A program made the position numbers and the translations under genes. The notes beneath the pieces are model-generated. The model did no database searches. It was not told the origin of the DNA and saw nothing but the letters and a program-made list of their open reading frames with translations. 64,000 bases of DNA from the NCBI GenBank assembly GCA_040403555.1, contig JBBAKN010000002.1:372001-436000 (forward strand), given 5' to 3'. The stretch comes from JAIPAN01 sp040403555. Its GTDB lineage: Bacteria; Bacteroidota; Bacteroidia; Sphingobacteriales; Sphingobacteriaceae. Positions 18,280-27,965 of this stretch are shown here, one piece after another. The first letter of the stretch is position 1; each line of letters begins with the position of its first letter.

Positions 18280-21200
18280 TTAAAATCCAATTTTTAAGTT
18301 AAAACCAAAACCACGAGTTCCTGGCAATTGAGCCGTTTCACCTGCAGTTGCAGAGATCTCAGATGGATCAAAGTCTTTGGTAGTAGCATAAATTAATAAT
18401 GGATTTCTAGCTACGATAGAGATGTTCGCATTTTGAACATATTTACCCAATTTTAATTTCTTAATTGGAATGTTGTAGCCCAAAGACACCTCTCTCATTT
18501 TTACGAAAGTTAAATCGTAGATATACGGATCGAAGGTTTTGTTGCTATAAATATGTTGGAAATAATCAGCAGCACCTACATAGTAGTTTACTGGAACACC
18601 GCTGGCATTCACACCAAATACGCGTACACCACCACCATCGGCAACGGCATCACGAACTGGGTTACCTTTATCATTATAAGTTGCAGTTGCAGCAGTTAAA
18701 CCACTATAGCCACCCCACATATTAGATAAAGACACGAATTTACCACCGTACTGGAAGTCGATATTTACGCTTAAATTAAAGTCTTTTAAGAAGGAAAAGC
18801 TATTTTGTAAACCACCGGTATAATCTGGCAATACTGAACCAAAGTATACTTTAGGATCGTTTACATAGTAACCATTCGCATCTAATACCGGCTGACCGTT
18901 GATACGTTTGATACCATTACCATAAATTTGACCCCAACGTTTTCCTTCGGTGTGTACCATATAAGGCATGGTTGAACCCCATACACCTTGTACACCTGCA
19001 GTTTGGGTAATACCATACTTAGGGCTTAAGCTTACTACATCATTGGCAATTAGTTTAGACCAAGTACCGTTAATTTTCCAGCTAAAGTTTGGAGAAGTTA
19101 CTGGTTTAGCGTTTAATTGAACGTCAACACCTTTTCTGGTAATTTCACCAATGTTAGTTAACAATGACGTGTAACCTGAAGCACCGTTCACAGAAAGTGC
19201 ATACGGGAAGTCTTTTTCAGATCCTTTCCAATACGTAACAGAGAATCCGAAACGATCGTTAAAGAAACCTAAATCGATACCTGCTTCACCTTGTGTTACC
19301 ACAGAGCCACGGATGTTTGGATCAACCAATGCATCAGATGCACCCATTAGGAAGTTAGACCCCCATTTTAAGCTACCCACACCAAAAGCAGATCCTGGAT
19401 AACGATAGGCACCAAAGCTTTCGTTTGAGCTACCCAAGGCTTTTGGAATCTCACCCCATGAACCTCTTAATTTACCGAAGCTCACAAATGGTAAGGTTTT
19501 AGTAATCAAATCACCGAATACGAATGATCCACCGAATGATTTAGATACTACCGAATTGTGATTAACTGGTAAAGTTGAAAACCAGTCGTTACGTAAGGTA
19601 ACATCAGCAAATAAAATGTTTTTATAACCAAAAGTATTTTTAGTTAATACCGCACGGTATTTCTCTTCAGCTCTACCGTTGCTAATGCTTGGTTGATCTA
19701 CAGAGTTAGATACCGTAAACAAATCGGCAACACTTAAACCATTGTTAGTGCTTGCACCATTGCTTTTGCTAGACCAGCTAAAGAAATCAGCACCTACGTT
19801 AGACTCAATAGTGAAATCTTTGATTTTTTTGGTATAAGTAGCCAAAAATTCAATATTTCTACGGTTAGAGAATGAAGTAGAGGTTGCGTAGTATCCTTTA
19901 GCTTCTGGTGAGTTACCAGTAGTTTGCAAACCACTATTAGCTAATTGAGAGCTGTATTTGCTTTCGCCGAACGTAGTGTTTTGTTGTTTGCGATACGTAG
20001 CAGTAATTTTAAAGTCTTTGTTTAGTTTATAGGTTAACGATAAGTTACCATAAAAACGATCACGCTGACTTTGAATATCTACCAAGTTAAACCAGGTATA
20101 GAAGTTATACCAGTAGTTACCCGCATAAAACGCTCTTTGATTAGACGCATCGTAAGAATCAGGGTTAGCGTGGTTCCAAGAAGCGTAAACGCCATCTGGA
20201 GTACGTAAACCTGCTAATTCTTTCATAATTCCCATATCCAAATCGCGGTGGAACCATTGGTTAAATGAACCAGATGATTGGTTAGAATATCCATCATCAA
20301 TTTCACCTTTTTGGCGTTGGTTAATGTAGTTTACATCGGCACTTACTTCAAAATGATCGTTCAATTTGTAAGAACTGATGATGTTTATCGTATTCTTTTT
20401 CAAAGAAGTACCGTATAATAAACCAGCAACATCTTGATTACCGTACGTAAACTTAAATCTTAATTTTTCGTTGGCTGCACTTAAAGACACAGAGTTGTTA
20501 CGCGTAACACCAGTGCTATAGAAATCACGAGCATTGTTTGGCTGAGGATTTAAGGCAGTGGTTTTATAAGAATACTTAGAACCACCATACCATGCGTACC
20601 ATGGAATATGCTCTTGGCCAACCATACGAGGACCCCAAGAAGAGTCATCACTATAATCGTGGTAGAATTTACCACTTAAGGCTTGCCACTCCACCGGATC
20701 ACCAGCTTTGTAAGTGTATTGCATTAAATCACCAACTGCACCACCAGAGTAAGAGTTTTGGTAGTTAGGTAAAATGTATGCGTCTTCAAATTGTACACCA
20801 GTGTTAACTGTTACACCTATACCGTTAGCAGAAGCTTTACCTTCTTTTAGGGTGATGATGATGGCACCGTTAGCACCTTGAGAACCGAACTGTGCAGCAG
20901 CAGCAGCACCTTGTAATACCGATACGTTTTCGATGTCATCTAAGTTGATGTCATCCGCATTCGGCAAAACAGTTCCATTTACAATGTACAATGCACTAGT
21001 ACCTGTACCTAAACCAGATACCCCACGCAAACGAACTTCGGTATTTCTACCTAAAGCCGCAGCAGACTGGCTACGTACCTGAATACCAGATACTTTACCC
21101 GCCAAGGCATTGTTTAAGTTAGTTTGACGAATAGTGTTTAATTGCTTTTCGTCAATAACTTGTGCATTATTGGTTGTTGATCTAGCAGAACGTTTCGTAC

Positions 21201-21534
21201 CCAAAGCTCCTATTACTGTTACTTCTTCTAGCAAACGGCTATCAGAGGCAAGAGAAATGTTTACTTTGTTAGAGGCCGGAACAGCTGCTTCAACAGCTTT
21301 AAAACCAATAAATGAGAATTGTAACACAGGCGAAGCTGCAGTTACCTTAATGCTGAATTTACCGTCAGCGCCGGTTTGAGTACCCGTTGAAGTTCCCTTA
21401 ACTTTTACGGAAACTCCAGGTAATGGTAAACCGTCTTCTTTGGCGGTTACTGTACCCGTTACAGTTCGATCTTGTGCGAAGGCAGCAGAGGCTACGAGCA
21501 TCAAAATGAACAAACTTTGTAAGAGTTTTTTCAT
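18280..21534 (-). CDS. SusC/RagA-family TonB-dependent transporter (triad 2)
   Basis: This 1084-residue transporter has the same layout as the triad-1 SusC: signal peptide ending AAFAQ, CarboxypepD_reg-like domain, plug with VRSQSAAALGRNTEVRLRG, and a long barrel ending GFNLKIGF. The barrel is highly similar to SusC-1. However, the first 60 or so residues (MKKLLQSLFILMLVASAAFA, GTVTAKEDG, GTQTGADGKFSIKV) and the upstream leader instead match SusC-3 at 23266-26295, a much more distant paralogue. A promoter with TTTG and TATTTTG boxes lies 75 bp upstream. Confidence 0.95.
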   Translation of the reverse strand: MKKLLQSLFILMLVASAAFAQDRTVTGTVTAKEDGLPLPGVSVKVKGTSTGTQTGADGKFSIKVTAASPVLQFSFIGFKAVEAAVPASNKVNISLASDSRLLEEVTVIGALGTKRSARSTTNNAQVIDEKQLNTIRQTNLNNALAGKVSGIQVRSQSAAALGRNTEVRLRGVSGLGTGTSALYIVNGTVLPNADDINLDDIENVSVLQGAAAAAQFGSQGANGAIIITLKEGKASANGIGVTVNTGVQFEDAYILPNYQNSYSGGAVGDLMQYTYKAGDPVEWQALSGKFYHDYSDDSSWGPRMVGQEHIPWYAWYGGSKYSYKTTALNPQPNNARDFYSTGVTRNNSVSLSAANEKLRFKFTYGNQDVAGLLYGTSLKKNTINIISSYKLNDHFEVSADVNYINQRQKGEIDDGYSNQSSGSFNQWFHRDLDMGIMKELAGLRTPDGVYASWNHANPDSYDASNQRAFYAGNYWYNFYTWFNLVDIQSQRDRFYGNLSLTYKLNKDFKITATYRKQQNTTFGESKYSSQLANSGLQTTGNSPEAKGYYATSTSFSNRRNIEFLATYTKKIKDFTIESNVGADFFSWSSKSNGASTNNGLSVADLFTVSNSVDQPSISNGRAEEKYRAVLTKNTFGYKNILFADVTLRNDWFSTLPVNHNSVVSKSFGGSFVFGDLITKTLPFVSFGKLRGSWGEIPKALGSSNESFGAYRYPGSAFGVGSLKWGSNFLMGASDALVDPNIRGSVVTQGEAGIDLGFFNDRFGFSVTYWKGSEKDFPYALSVNGASGYTSLLTNIGEITRKGVDVQLNAKPVTSPNFSWKINGTWSKLIANDVVSLSPKYGITQTAGVQGVWGSTMPYMVHTEGKRWGQIYGNGIKRINGQPVLDANGYYVNDPKVYFGSVLPDYTGGLQNSFSFLKDFNLSVNIDFQYGGKFVSLSNMWGGYSGLTAATATYNDKGNPVRDAVADGGGVRVFGVNASGVPVNYYVGAADYFQHIYSNKTFDPYIYDLTFVKMREVSLGYNIPIKKLKLGKYVQNANISIVARNPLLIYATTKDFDPSEISATAGETAQLPGTRGFGFNLKIGF

Positions 21535-21608
21535 ACAATTTTTAATTAAGTTGAATGTTAATTATAGATTATTTATCAAATTAAATATCCTGAATATATA
21601 TGTTACAA

Positions 21609-21637
21609 CAAAATAATTCTTAACATATTTAAACAAA
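21609..21637 (-). promoter_or_regulatory. Promoter of susC triad 2
   Basis: On the minus strand, TTTG (21634-21637), 18 nt and TATTTTG (21609-21615) lie 75 bp before the ATG. The same boxes, spacing and leader length occur before susC-3 (26369-26397). The -7 box is one base shorter than TAnnTTTG, so the conservation between the two copies is the stronger argument. Confidence 0.6.
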
Positions 21638-21784
21638 TATGATGTAATTACTTGTATATCAGTTATTTATTATTTTAGTGTTATCCACATTTTTTTTGTC
21701 ATTTTGAATAAAATGGACTAAAAATGAACAACAAAAGGACGCAATTTAGGCGTAAAAATGACTTAAAATACATGATTTATAAGC

Positions 21785-21820
21785 ATAAAAAAAGCCACCC
21801 ATTTGGGTGGCTTTTTTTAT
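21785..21820. terminator. Intrinsic terminator downstream of susD-3
   Basis: The sequence is a perfect inverted repeat with core AGCCACCCA / TGGGTGGCT, an A-run on the left and a T-run on the right. It can terminate in either direction and follows the stop of the SusD gene at 21836. Confidence 0.85.
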
Positions 21821-21835
21821 AAAATTATGGGTTAA

Positions 21836-23254
21836 TTAGTAGCCTGTGTTTTGGGCAATAATACCACCTGAGGTTAATACCTCACGTTGTGGAATTGGCC
21901 ATAAGGCTCTAAACGTATTATCGAATACACCTGAGATACCAAACAAAGATGCACCCAAGGTACTAGATAACGTATTTGTACGCTTCAAGTCGAAGAAACG
22001 ATGACCTTCGTGTGCAAATTCAACACGACGCTCTTTTAAAATAGCAGTCATTAAATCGGCTGTGGTTGCCGCAGCAGAAGCAGCTAAACCAGCACGAGCT
22101 CTTACCACGTTTACATCGGATAAAGCACCTACTAAATCGGTACCTATTTGTGCTCTTGCTTCGGCACGAATTAAATACAATTCAGATAAACGGAACATCA
22201 CCACGTTATCATCACCAGTGGCTACACGGGTAAATTTAAGTGTTTTTAAGTTTGATGCTGCGCCTCCTGTTGTACTTGCATTTACCAACTGGCGTAAATC
22301 GCCGGCTTCATGCGCCGTATTTAAACCACTAGCAGTAGCAATTTCGTTACGACCACCAGTAGCAGTAGTGTAATAGTAAAAAGCAATACTGTTAGAGTTG
22401 GTTGGCTCGTACTGAACTTCCCATAAAGACTCACTGGTGTTTTTAAGCGCCCAAATGTTTTTATAGTCAGCACCTGCGGTTAATGCGTAACGGGTTGAAG
22501 TAATTAATTCAGTGGCATAGGTTTGAGCCGTAGCGTAATCACCCATGTATAAAGCTACACGAGCCCGCAAGGCTTTGGCATAATCTTTACCCACACGACC
22601 GGTCACGTTTTTGTTTGCAAATGTAGAAATACCAATGGCAAAATCTAAGTCGGTAATTACTTGACCCAATACCGCAGATTCCGTAGCACGAGCTCTTGGA
22701 GCTGCATCGGCCTCAACCAAGGTTGGGGTTAATACCAATGGTACACCCACACCACCCGCTTTATTAAAGCCAGTTGTAGAGCCACCCCAATAGCGAATTA
22801 AGTCAAAGTATACATTGGCACGTAAAATACGGGCCTCTGCAATTACATTGTCTTTAACCACCGTTTGATCAGCAATGCTTGGTATCGCTGCAATAACCGT
22901 GTTGGCACGGTTAATGGTTGAATACATAGAGTTCCACATGCTACCCAACTCGGTATTGTCGGGCAATATTTGCTTGTTAGCAATAGTAGCAAAACTTGGG
23001 AAAGTGCCCGTGTGGCTCATATTATCTGCATATAAATCTGCAAAGATAAAATAACGCAGGCCATAATAGTTTCCGCTTTGAAAACCACTGTAAATACCCA
23101 ATGTAGCCGCAGTTAAGCTGGCCGCATCTTTAATAGCCGTAGTGGCATCTAGCGAAGCTTGCGGCTTTTGATCTAGGGTTTCTTTTTGACAAGAAGTACC
23201 TAGAACTGCACTTAAGCTTACTAGAGTTAATACTAATTTATAATTTAATTTCAT
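21836..23254 (-). CDS. SusD/RagB-family nutrient-binding lipoprotein (third pair)
   Basis: This 472-residue lipoprotein has signal residues ending LGTSC and then QKETLDQKPQASLD. It is of the classical RagB/SusD type: TPR-rich N-terminal half (EARILRANVYFDLIRYWGG, RVALYMGDYATAQTYA) and the C-terminal ILKERRVEFAHEGHRFFDLKR and LWPIPQREV motifs. It is clearly of a different branch from the two SusD-like_2 proteins nearby. It pairs with the SusC gene 11 bp upstream. Confidence 0.94.
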   Translation of the reverse strand: MKLNYKLVLTLVSLSAVLGTSCQKETLDQKPQASLDATTAIKDAASLTAATLGIYSGFQSGNYYGLRYFIFADLYADNMSHTGTFPSFATIANKQILPDNTELGSMWNSMYSTINRANTVIAAIPSIADQTVVKDNVIAEARILRANVYFDLIRYWGGSTTGFNKAGGVGVPLVLTPTLVEADAAPRARATESAVLGQVITDLDFAIGISTFANKNVTGRVGKDYAKALRARVALYMGDYATAQTYATELITSTRYALTAGADYKNIWALKNTSESLWEVQYEPTNSNSIAFYYYTTATGGRNEIATASGLNTAHEAGDLRQLVNASTTGGAASNLKTLKFTRVATGDDNVVMFRLSELYLIRAEARAQIGTDLVGALSDVNVVRARAGLAASAAATTADLMTAILKERRVEFAHEGHRFFDLKRTNTLSSTLGASLFGISGVFDNTFRALWPIPQREVLTSGGIIAQNTGY

Positions 23255-23265
23255 GTTCTTAAGAT

Positions 23266-26200
23266 TTAAAATCCAACATTAATACCGAACGTATAGGTTC
23301 TGGCTTGTGGGAAGGTTAAGAAATCGGTTCCTGGCGCAGTGTTGGTATCAGAGAAGGTTGAAACCTCTGGATCTAAACCTTGGTATTTGGTTTTAGTCCA
23401 TAAATTCTGACCGGCTGCATAAATTCTCAATGAATTCAATTTCAAGCGTTTTGCTAATGCTGGGCTAAAGGTATAGCCAATGTTTGCATTTTTTAAACGG
23501 ATGAAATCGCCATCTTCTAACCAACGGGTAGAGGTTCTTCTATTGTTAGGAGTATCTCCATAAATAGCTCTTGGAATGTTGGTATTGGTATTGGTTGGTG
23601 TCCAACGGTTTAATACCGCATCCGTTTGACCAAATAAACCATTCATACCTTCTGAAAAAGCACGAGTGTTGTTATAAATTTGGTTACCACCAGAGAATTG
23701 GAAGAAGAACGATACATCGAAGTTTTTGTATTTGATGTTATTGGTTAAACCACCAAAGAACGTTGGTAAGCCTTGACCCATAATTTGCTGATCTGCAGAG
23801 GTAATCGCATTATCGCCGTTCAAATCTTTAAACTTGATATCACCAGCTTTGGTTGAACTAGACTGAAGTGGAGAGGCCGATACATCGGCAGCAGATTGGA
23901 ATAAACGATCCACAATGTATCCTCTAAATGCACCCAATGGCTCACCTTGTTCTACCCAAGAAGCAAAACCAGAAGCAAAAGGAATACCACCATATAAGGT
24001 AGAAACCTCGTTCTTGTTCTTGGTATAGTTAAAGTTAGCATCCCATTTAAAGTTTTTGCTATTTACGATAACCGCATTCAAGCCCAATTCAAGACCTTCG
24101 TTTTTCACGGCACCAATATTTTTTTGAATACTGGTAAATCCTGAAGCACCTACTAAAGGTTGCGCTAACAATAATTCTACGGTATTTCTACGGTAACCAT
24201 CAACTGTGAAACTTAAGCGGTTATCAAAGAAACCTAAATCGAAACCAAAGTTATAGGATTTAGCCGTTTCCCAAGTTAAATCGGGGTTACCCAATTGTGT
24301 TGGAACCAATGATCCACTTTGGATATAGGCACCTACTCCAAATAGAGGTAGTGATGAAAAGTTACCGATCTCTTGGTTACCGGTTAAACCATAACTGGCT
24401 CTAAATTTTAAATCGCTAATGAGTTTAGAGTTTTTTAAGAAGTTTTCTTCCGATGCTATCCAAGCTATTGAAGCAGCTGGGAAGGTAGCGTAACGGTTGT
24501 TCGCACCAAAACGTGATGAACCGTCTACACGAACCGAACCTTGAACAATATACTTATTGGCAAAGGTATAGTTTGCACGAGCTAGGTAAGAAACCAAGCC
24601 ATAAGAAGTACCTCCAGAAGAAGCGTCGGTTTTAACCGCACCAGCAGAAATTCTGCGAATACTATTTCCTGGGAAAACGGTGGCTGCCGCATAAATACTT
24701 TCGTATTTAGAGGTTTGGTAAGTTACCCCGGCAACTGCGTTTAAGGCATGCTTACCTGCAAAAGTTTTGTTGAACGATAAAATGTTTTCATTCACTATGT
24801 TCATCTCTTGGTTATACCCCTCAGCACCCGATCCTTTTGATCCTTTACCTGCATTTACGGTAGTTGGATAGAAACGGCGGTCTTTACTTTGTACATAATC
24901 TACACCAAATGAAGATTTAAACTTCAAATTATCGGTAATTTTATACTCACCAAATGCATTGGCAAATAAACGGTTGTTTACAGCCGTAAAGGTAGTTTCA
25001 TAAGCAGAAGCCACTGGGTTATCTACCGATGAAAGTGGGTCACCTCCCCAAGTTCCGTCAGGATTTTTAACGGGTACATGTGGACCCAATAAAACAGAAC
25101 CAGAAACTACACCATAAATATTATTATCGTTATTAACACGATTGCTGGTAGCATTACTAAAGCTTGAGCTGATACCAACACTAAATTTATCAGAAATTTT
25201 ATTATCGATGTTTACACGACCAGAATAGCGTTTGTAACCTGTATTAATCACAATACCATCTTGATCGAAGTAAGAACCCGATACCGAGAATTTAGTTTTA
25301 TCGGTTCCACCACGAATAGATAAATCGTAGTTTTTAACTACGGCCGTTTGAAAAATCTGATCTTGCCAATTGGTTGAAGGATAATCTGCTGGGTTTTGAC
25401 TTAAGCCCGTTAAAGCTGTATAACCAAGACCAGCACCGTAACGATTTGCAACAGCTTCGTTTAATAAGGTGATGTACTCTTGTCCAGTAATTACCGGCAA
25501 TTGTTTTTGTGCTTCTTGTACACCATAATAACTGTTAAAAGTTAAACGAGTTGGTTGGTTAGCACCACGCTTGGTAGTAATTAATACTACACCACCAGAA
25601 GCTCTAGAACCGTAAATAGCGGTTGCAGCAGCATCTTTTAATACTTCTAACGATTCAATATCGCTTGGGTTAATATCGCCCAACGAGTTGGTTAACTGAC
25701 CACCAGCGCCTAATTGCGTGTATGAACCGGTATTGATGGGCACACCATCTACAATATATAAAGGCTGGTTGCTGGCACCAATAGACGATGGACCACGCAC
25801 ACGCACCGAAATACCACCACCCGGCGTACCAGATGATTGCGTTACTTGCACACCCGGAGCTCTACCTTGTAAGGCTTGCTCTGGCGACTGAATTGGCGCA
25901 TTGGCAATATCGGAAGCTTTTACAGTAGATTGAGAACCTGTAATTTCTCTTTTGCTTTGCGTACCGTATCCCACAACAACCACCTCAGATAGTACTTTAG
26001 AGTCAGAATCTAAGCTTACGTTGATGTTTGAGCCATTACCAAGGGTAACGGTTTTTGGAACAAAGCCAATAAAAGAAAAAGTTAAGGCACTCTGTCCTTG
26101 TGCTACTTTAATGCTGAATTTACCATCAGCACCGGTTTGCGTACCCACTTTGGTACCTTTTACCTGGATACTTACTCCCGGAAGGGCTGAGCCATCTTCC

Positions 26201-26295
26201 TTAGCAGTAACTGTACCTGTAATAGTTCGATCTTGAGCAAAGGCTGCAGAAGCTACCAGCATCAATACGAACAAACTTTGTAAGAGTTTTTTCAT
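23266..26295 (-). CDS. SusC/RagA-family TonB-dependent transporter (third pair)
   Basis: This 1009-residue transporter has a signal peptide ending AAFAQ, a CarboxypepD_reg-like domain (about residues 22-100) and the canonical plug: VVVGYGTQ, PEQALQGRAPGVQV, PLYIVDGVPI and SIEVLKDAAATAIYGSRASGGVVLITTK. A long barrel ends FGINVGF. This is the standard SusC class, unlike the GALGTKR class of the two triad transporters, yet its first 60 residues and leader are nearly those of SusC-2. No glycosidase, peptidase or sensor gene is linked, so the ligand is unknown. Confidence 0.95.
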   Translation of the reverse strand: MKKLLQSLFVLMLVASAAFAQDRTITGTVTAKEDGSALPGVSIQVKGTKVGTQTGADGKFSIKVAQGQSALTFSFIGFVPKTVTLGNGSNINVSLDSDSKVLSEVVVVGYGTQSKREITGSQSTVKASDIANAPIQSPEQALQGRAPGVQVTQSSGTPGGGISVRVRGPSSIGASNQPLYIVDGVPINTGSYTQLGAGGQLTNSLGDINPSDIESLEVLKDAAATAIYGSRASGGVVLITTKRGANQPTRLTFNSYYGVQEAQKQLPVITGQEYITLLNEAVANRYGAGLGYTALTGLSQNPADYPSTNWQDQIFQTAVVKNYDLSIRGGTDKTKFSVSGSYFDQDGIVINTGYKRYSGRVNIDNKISDKFSVGISSSFSNATSNRVNNDNNIYGVVSGSVLLGPHVPVKNPDGTWGGDPLSSVDNPVASAYETTFTAVNNRLFANAFGEYKITDNLKFKSSFGVDYVQSKDRRFYPTTVNAGKGSKGSGAEGYNQEMNIVNENILSFNKTFAGKHALNAVAGVTYQTSKYESIYAAATVFPGNSIRRISAGAVKTDASSGGTSYGLVSYLARANYTFANKYIVQGSVRVDGSSRFGANNRYATFPAASIAWIASEENFLKNSKLISDLKFRASYGLTGNQEIGNFSSLPLFGVGAYIQSGSLVPTQLGNPDLTWETAKSYNFGFDLGFFDNRLSFTVDGYRRNTVELLLAQPLVGASGFTSIQKNIGAVKNEGLELGLNAVIVNSKNFKWDANFNYTKNKNEVSTLYGGIPFASGFASWVEQGEPLGAFRGYIVDRLFQSAADVSASPLQSSSTKAGDIKFKDLNGDNAITSADQQIMGQGLPTFFGGLTNNIKYKNFDVSFFFQFSGGNQIYNNTRAFSEGMNGLFGQTDAVLNRWTPTNTNTNIPRAIYGDTPNNRRTSTRWLEDGDFIRLKNANIGYTFSPALAKRLKLNSLRIYAAGQNLWTKTKYQGLDPEVSTFSDTNTAPGTDFLTFPQARTYTFGINVGF

Positions 26296-26368
26296 ACAAT
26301 TTTTAATTAAGAATCTAGTTAATTATTAGTTATTTAAAGGTTAAATATCAGAAGCAAAAGTGTTATAA

Positions 26369-26397
26369 CAAAATAAATTTGTACGTATTTCAACAAA
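26369..26397 (-). promoter_or_regulatory. Promoter of susC third pair
   Basis: On the minus strand, TTTG (26394-26397), 18 nt and TATTTTG (26369-26375) lie 74 bp before the ATG. The arrangement is the same as upstream of susC-2, and the surrounding leader is recognisably homologous (GTTATAACAAAATAA against GTTACAACAAAATAA on the plus strand). Confidence 0.6.
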
Positions 26398-26576
26398 ATA
26401 ATAATAATATATTGATTATCAGGATATTAATGTTTGATGTAAGCGAAAATAATAAAGAAAATCGAAAGCAATTTTTAGGGTATATCGGGCAAATAAAGTG
26501 GGTGCTTTTATTTGGGTGGTATAGATTATCTTTAGTTATTTATTTCTAGCGAAATAATATGGATTTCAAAACCCCC

Positions 26577-26607
26577 AAGCCACGCCAAAAAGCGTGGTTT
26601 TTTTTTG
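26577..26607 (+). terminator. Terminator-like hairpin upstream of murF
   Basis: CCACGC (26580-26585) pairs with GCGTGG (26592-26597), followed by nine T residues. No plus-strand gene precedes it, so it may block antisense transcription or act as a leader attenuator of murF rather than end a gene. Confidence 0.55.
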
Positions 26608-26649
26608 CTTTCTTGGGTAGCATCCGTGCAATTTGTATATTGGTACCCA

Positions 26650-27963
26650 ATGATGGCGATTGAAGAACTGTACGAGATTTATTTAAAACACCCCGTTATT
26701 TGTACCGATACCCGAAAAATAACCTCGGGATGTTTGTTTTTCGCCCTAAAGGGTGAACATTTTGATGGAAATACCTTTGCCGAAAAAGCAGTAGAATTGG
26801 GTGCCGCCTATGCTATAGTTGATGCCATAACTAACGGGAATGAACGTTTAATTTTAGTAGATGACGTTTTGGTAACTCTACAAGAACTAGCCACCCAGCA
26901 CCGCAAACACGTACACATTCCTGTAATTGGTATCACCGGTAGCAATGGTAAAACCACCACCAAAGAGTTGCTTTATGCGGTACTGAGTCAACATTATTGC
27001 ACTTTTTCCACCCATGGTAATTTAAACAATCACATTGGTGTGCCGCTAAGTATTTTGTCCATCGGACCAGAGGTAAAAATTGCCATCATAGAAATGGGCG
27101 CCAACCATCAACAAGAAATTAGCCAGCTTTGCCAAATTGCACAACCCACGCACGGTTTAATTACCAATATTGGCAAAGCACACCTAGAGGGTTTTGGCGG
27201 ATTAGAAGGTGTAAGAAAAGGCAAGGGTGAATTATATGCCTATTTGGCCGAAACAGATGGGGTGGTTTTTGTAAGTCATACTAATTTTGAACTAAACGCA
27301 CTGTGCAGGAATTATCCGCTTAACAAATTGGTTTTTTATGGTGCCGGTATGGATAATTTTATTTCGGGAAACAGCACCACCGAAGTTCCATTTTTAAGCG
27401 TGGCTTGGAAACGTGGACGCCTTGAGTTTGATGACTTAAAACACGAAGTGAGCACCCACCTAACTGGTGGTTACAATGTAGAAAATGTATTGGCAGCCAT
27501 TTGTGTGGGGGCATTTTTTGACTTGCGTACCGAGGAAATAAATGCCGGAATTAGCGGATATATCCCAACAAACAACCGCTCTCAACTTACAAAAACTGAA
27601 AAAAACACGCTTATTTGCGATTACTACAATGCCAATCCCAGTAGCATGCTAGGCGCCTTAGAAAATTTAGAAAAACTACCGGGCGTAAACAAAGCGCTTA
27701 TTTTGGGCGATATGTTTGAATTGGGTGCCGAATCTCCAGCAGAGCACGCCGAGGTTATCGAAAGGGCCTTAGACATTCCAGCAACCAGATACATCTTTAT
27801 TGGTGTTGATTTCTTTGATCAACAAAAAACGGGTAAGGCCGAGTTTTACAAAACAGTGGCAGAAGCCGAAGAGGCTTTACGCAAACTGCCCATTGAAAAC
27901 AGCACCGTATTAATAAAAGGTTCTAGGGGAATGGAATTAGAGAAACTAGTAGGTTTATTATAG
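26650..27963 (+). CDS. murF: UDP-N-acetylmuramoyl-tripeptide--D-alanyl-D-alanine ligase
   Basis: This cytoplasmic enzyme adds D-Ala-D-Ala to the UDP-MurNAc tripeptide, the last soluble step of the peptidoglycan precursor pathway. The ATG at 26650 (437 residues) is chosen because MMAIEELYEIYLKHP matches the usual MurF N-terminus; 15 upstream in-frame residues look spurious. Visible motifs are the substrate motif CTDTRKITSGCLFFALKG, the ATP loop GITGSNGKTTT at 94-104, EMGANHQQEI, the NIGKAHLEGFGG region and the C-terminal DYYNANPSSM and LGDMFELG. It is not part of a dcw cluster here and converges on gldH. Confidence 0.95.
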   Translation: MMAIEELYEIYLKHPVICTDTRKITSGCLFFALKGEHFDGNTFAEKAVELGAAYAIVDAITNGNERLILVDDVLVTLQELATQHRKHVHIPVIGITGSNGKTTTKELLYAVLSQHYCTFSTHGNLNNHIGVPLSILSIGPEVKIAIIEMGANHQQEISQLCQIAQPTHGLITNIGKAHLEGFGGLEGVRKGKGELYAYLAETDGVVFVSHTNFELNALCRNYPLNKLVFYGAGMDNFISGNSTTEVPFLSVAWKRGRLEFDDLKHEVSTHLTGGYNVENVLAAICVGAFFDLRTEEINAGISGYIPTNNRSQLTKTEKNTLICDYYNANPSSMLGALENLEKLPGVNKALILGDMFELGAESPAEHAEVIERALDIPATRYIFIGVDFFDQQKTGKAEFYKTVAEAEEALRKLPIENSTVLIKGSRGMELEKLVGLL

Positions 27964-27965
27964 AT

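Larger units (their letters stand above)
21535..21835. other. 301-bp intergenic region between triad 2 and the third SusCD pair
   Basis: The left part is the susC-2 leader and promoter (to about 21640). The middle is AT-rich with no gene or repeat recognised. The right end holds the terminator of the third susCD pair. Confidence 0.7.
26296..26649. other. 354-bp intergenic region between susC-3 and murF
   Basis: The left third is the susC-3 leader and promoter. The middle (about 26400-26570) is AT-rich without a recognisable gene. A hairpin with a long T-run lies at 26577-26607, just upstream of murF. Confidence 0.7.

Noticed and set aside
9847..26295. Complete polysaccharide utilisation locus with defined glycan
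   Set aside because: No carbohydrate-active enzyme or regulator is present, so no substrate or PUL type can be assigned.
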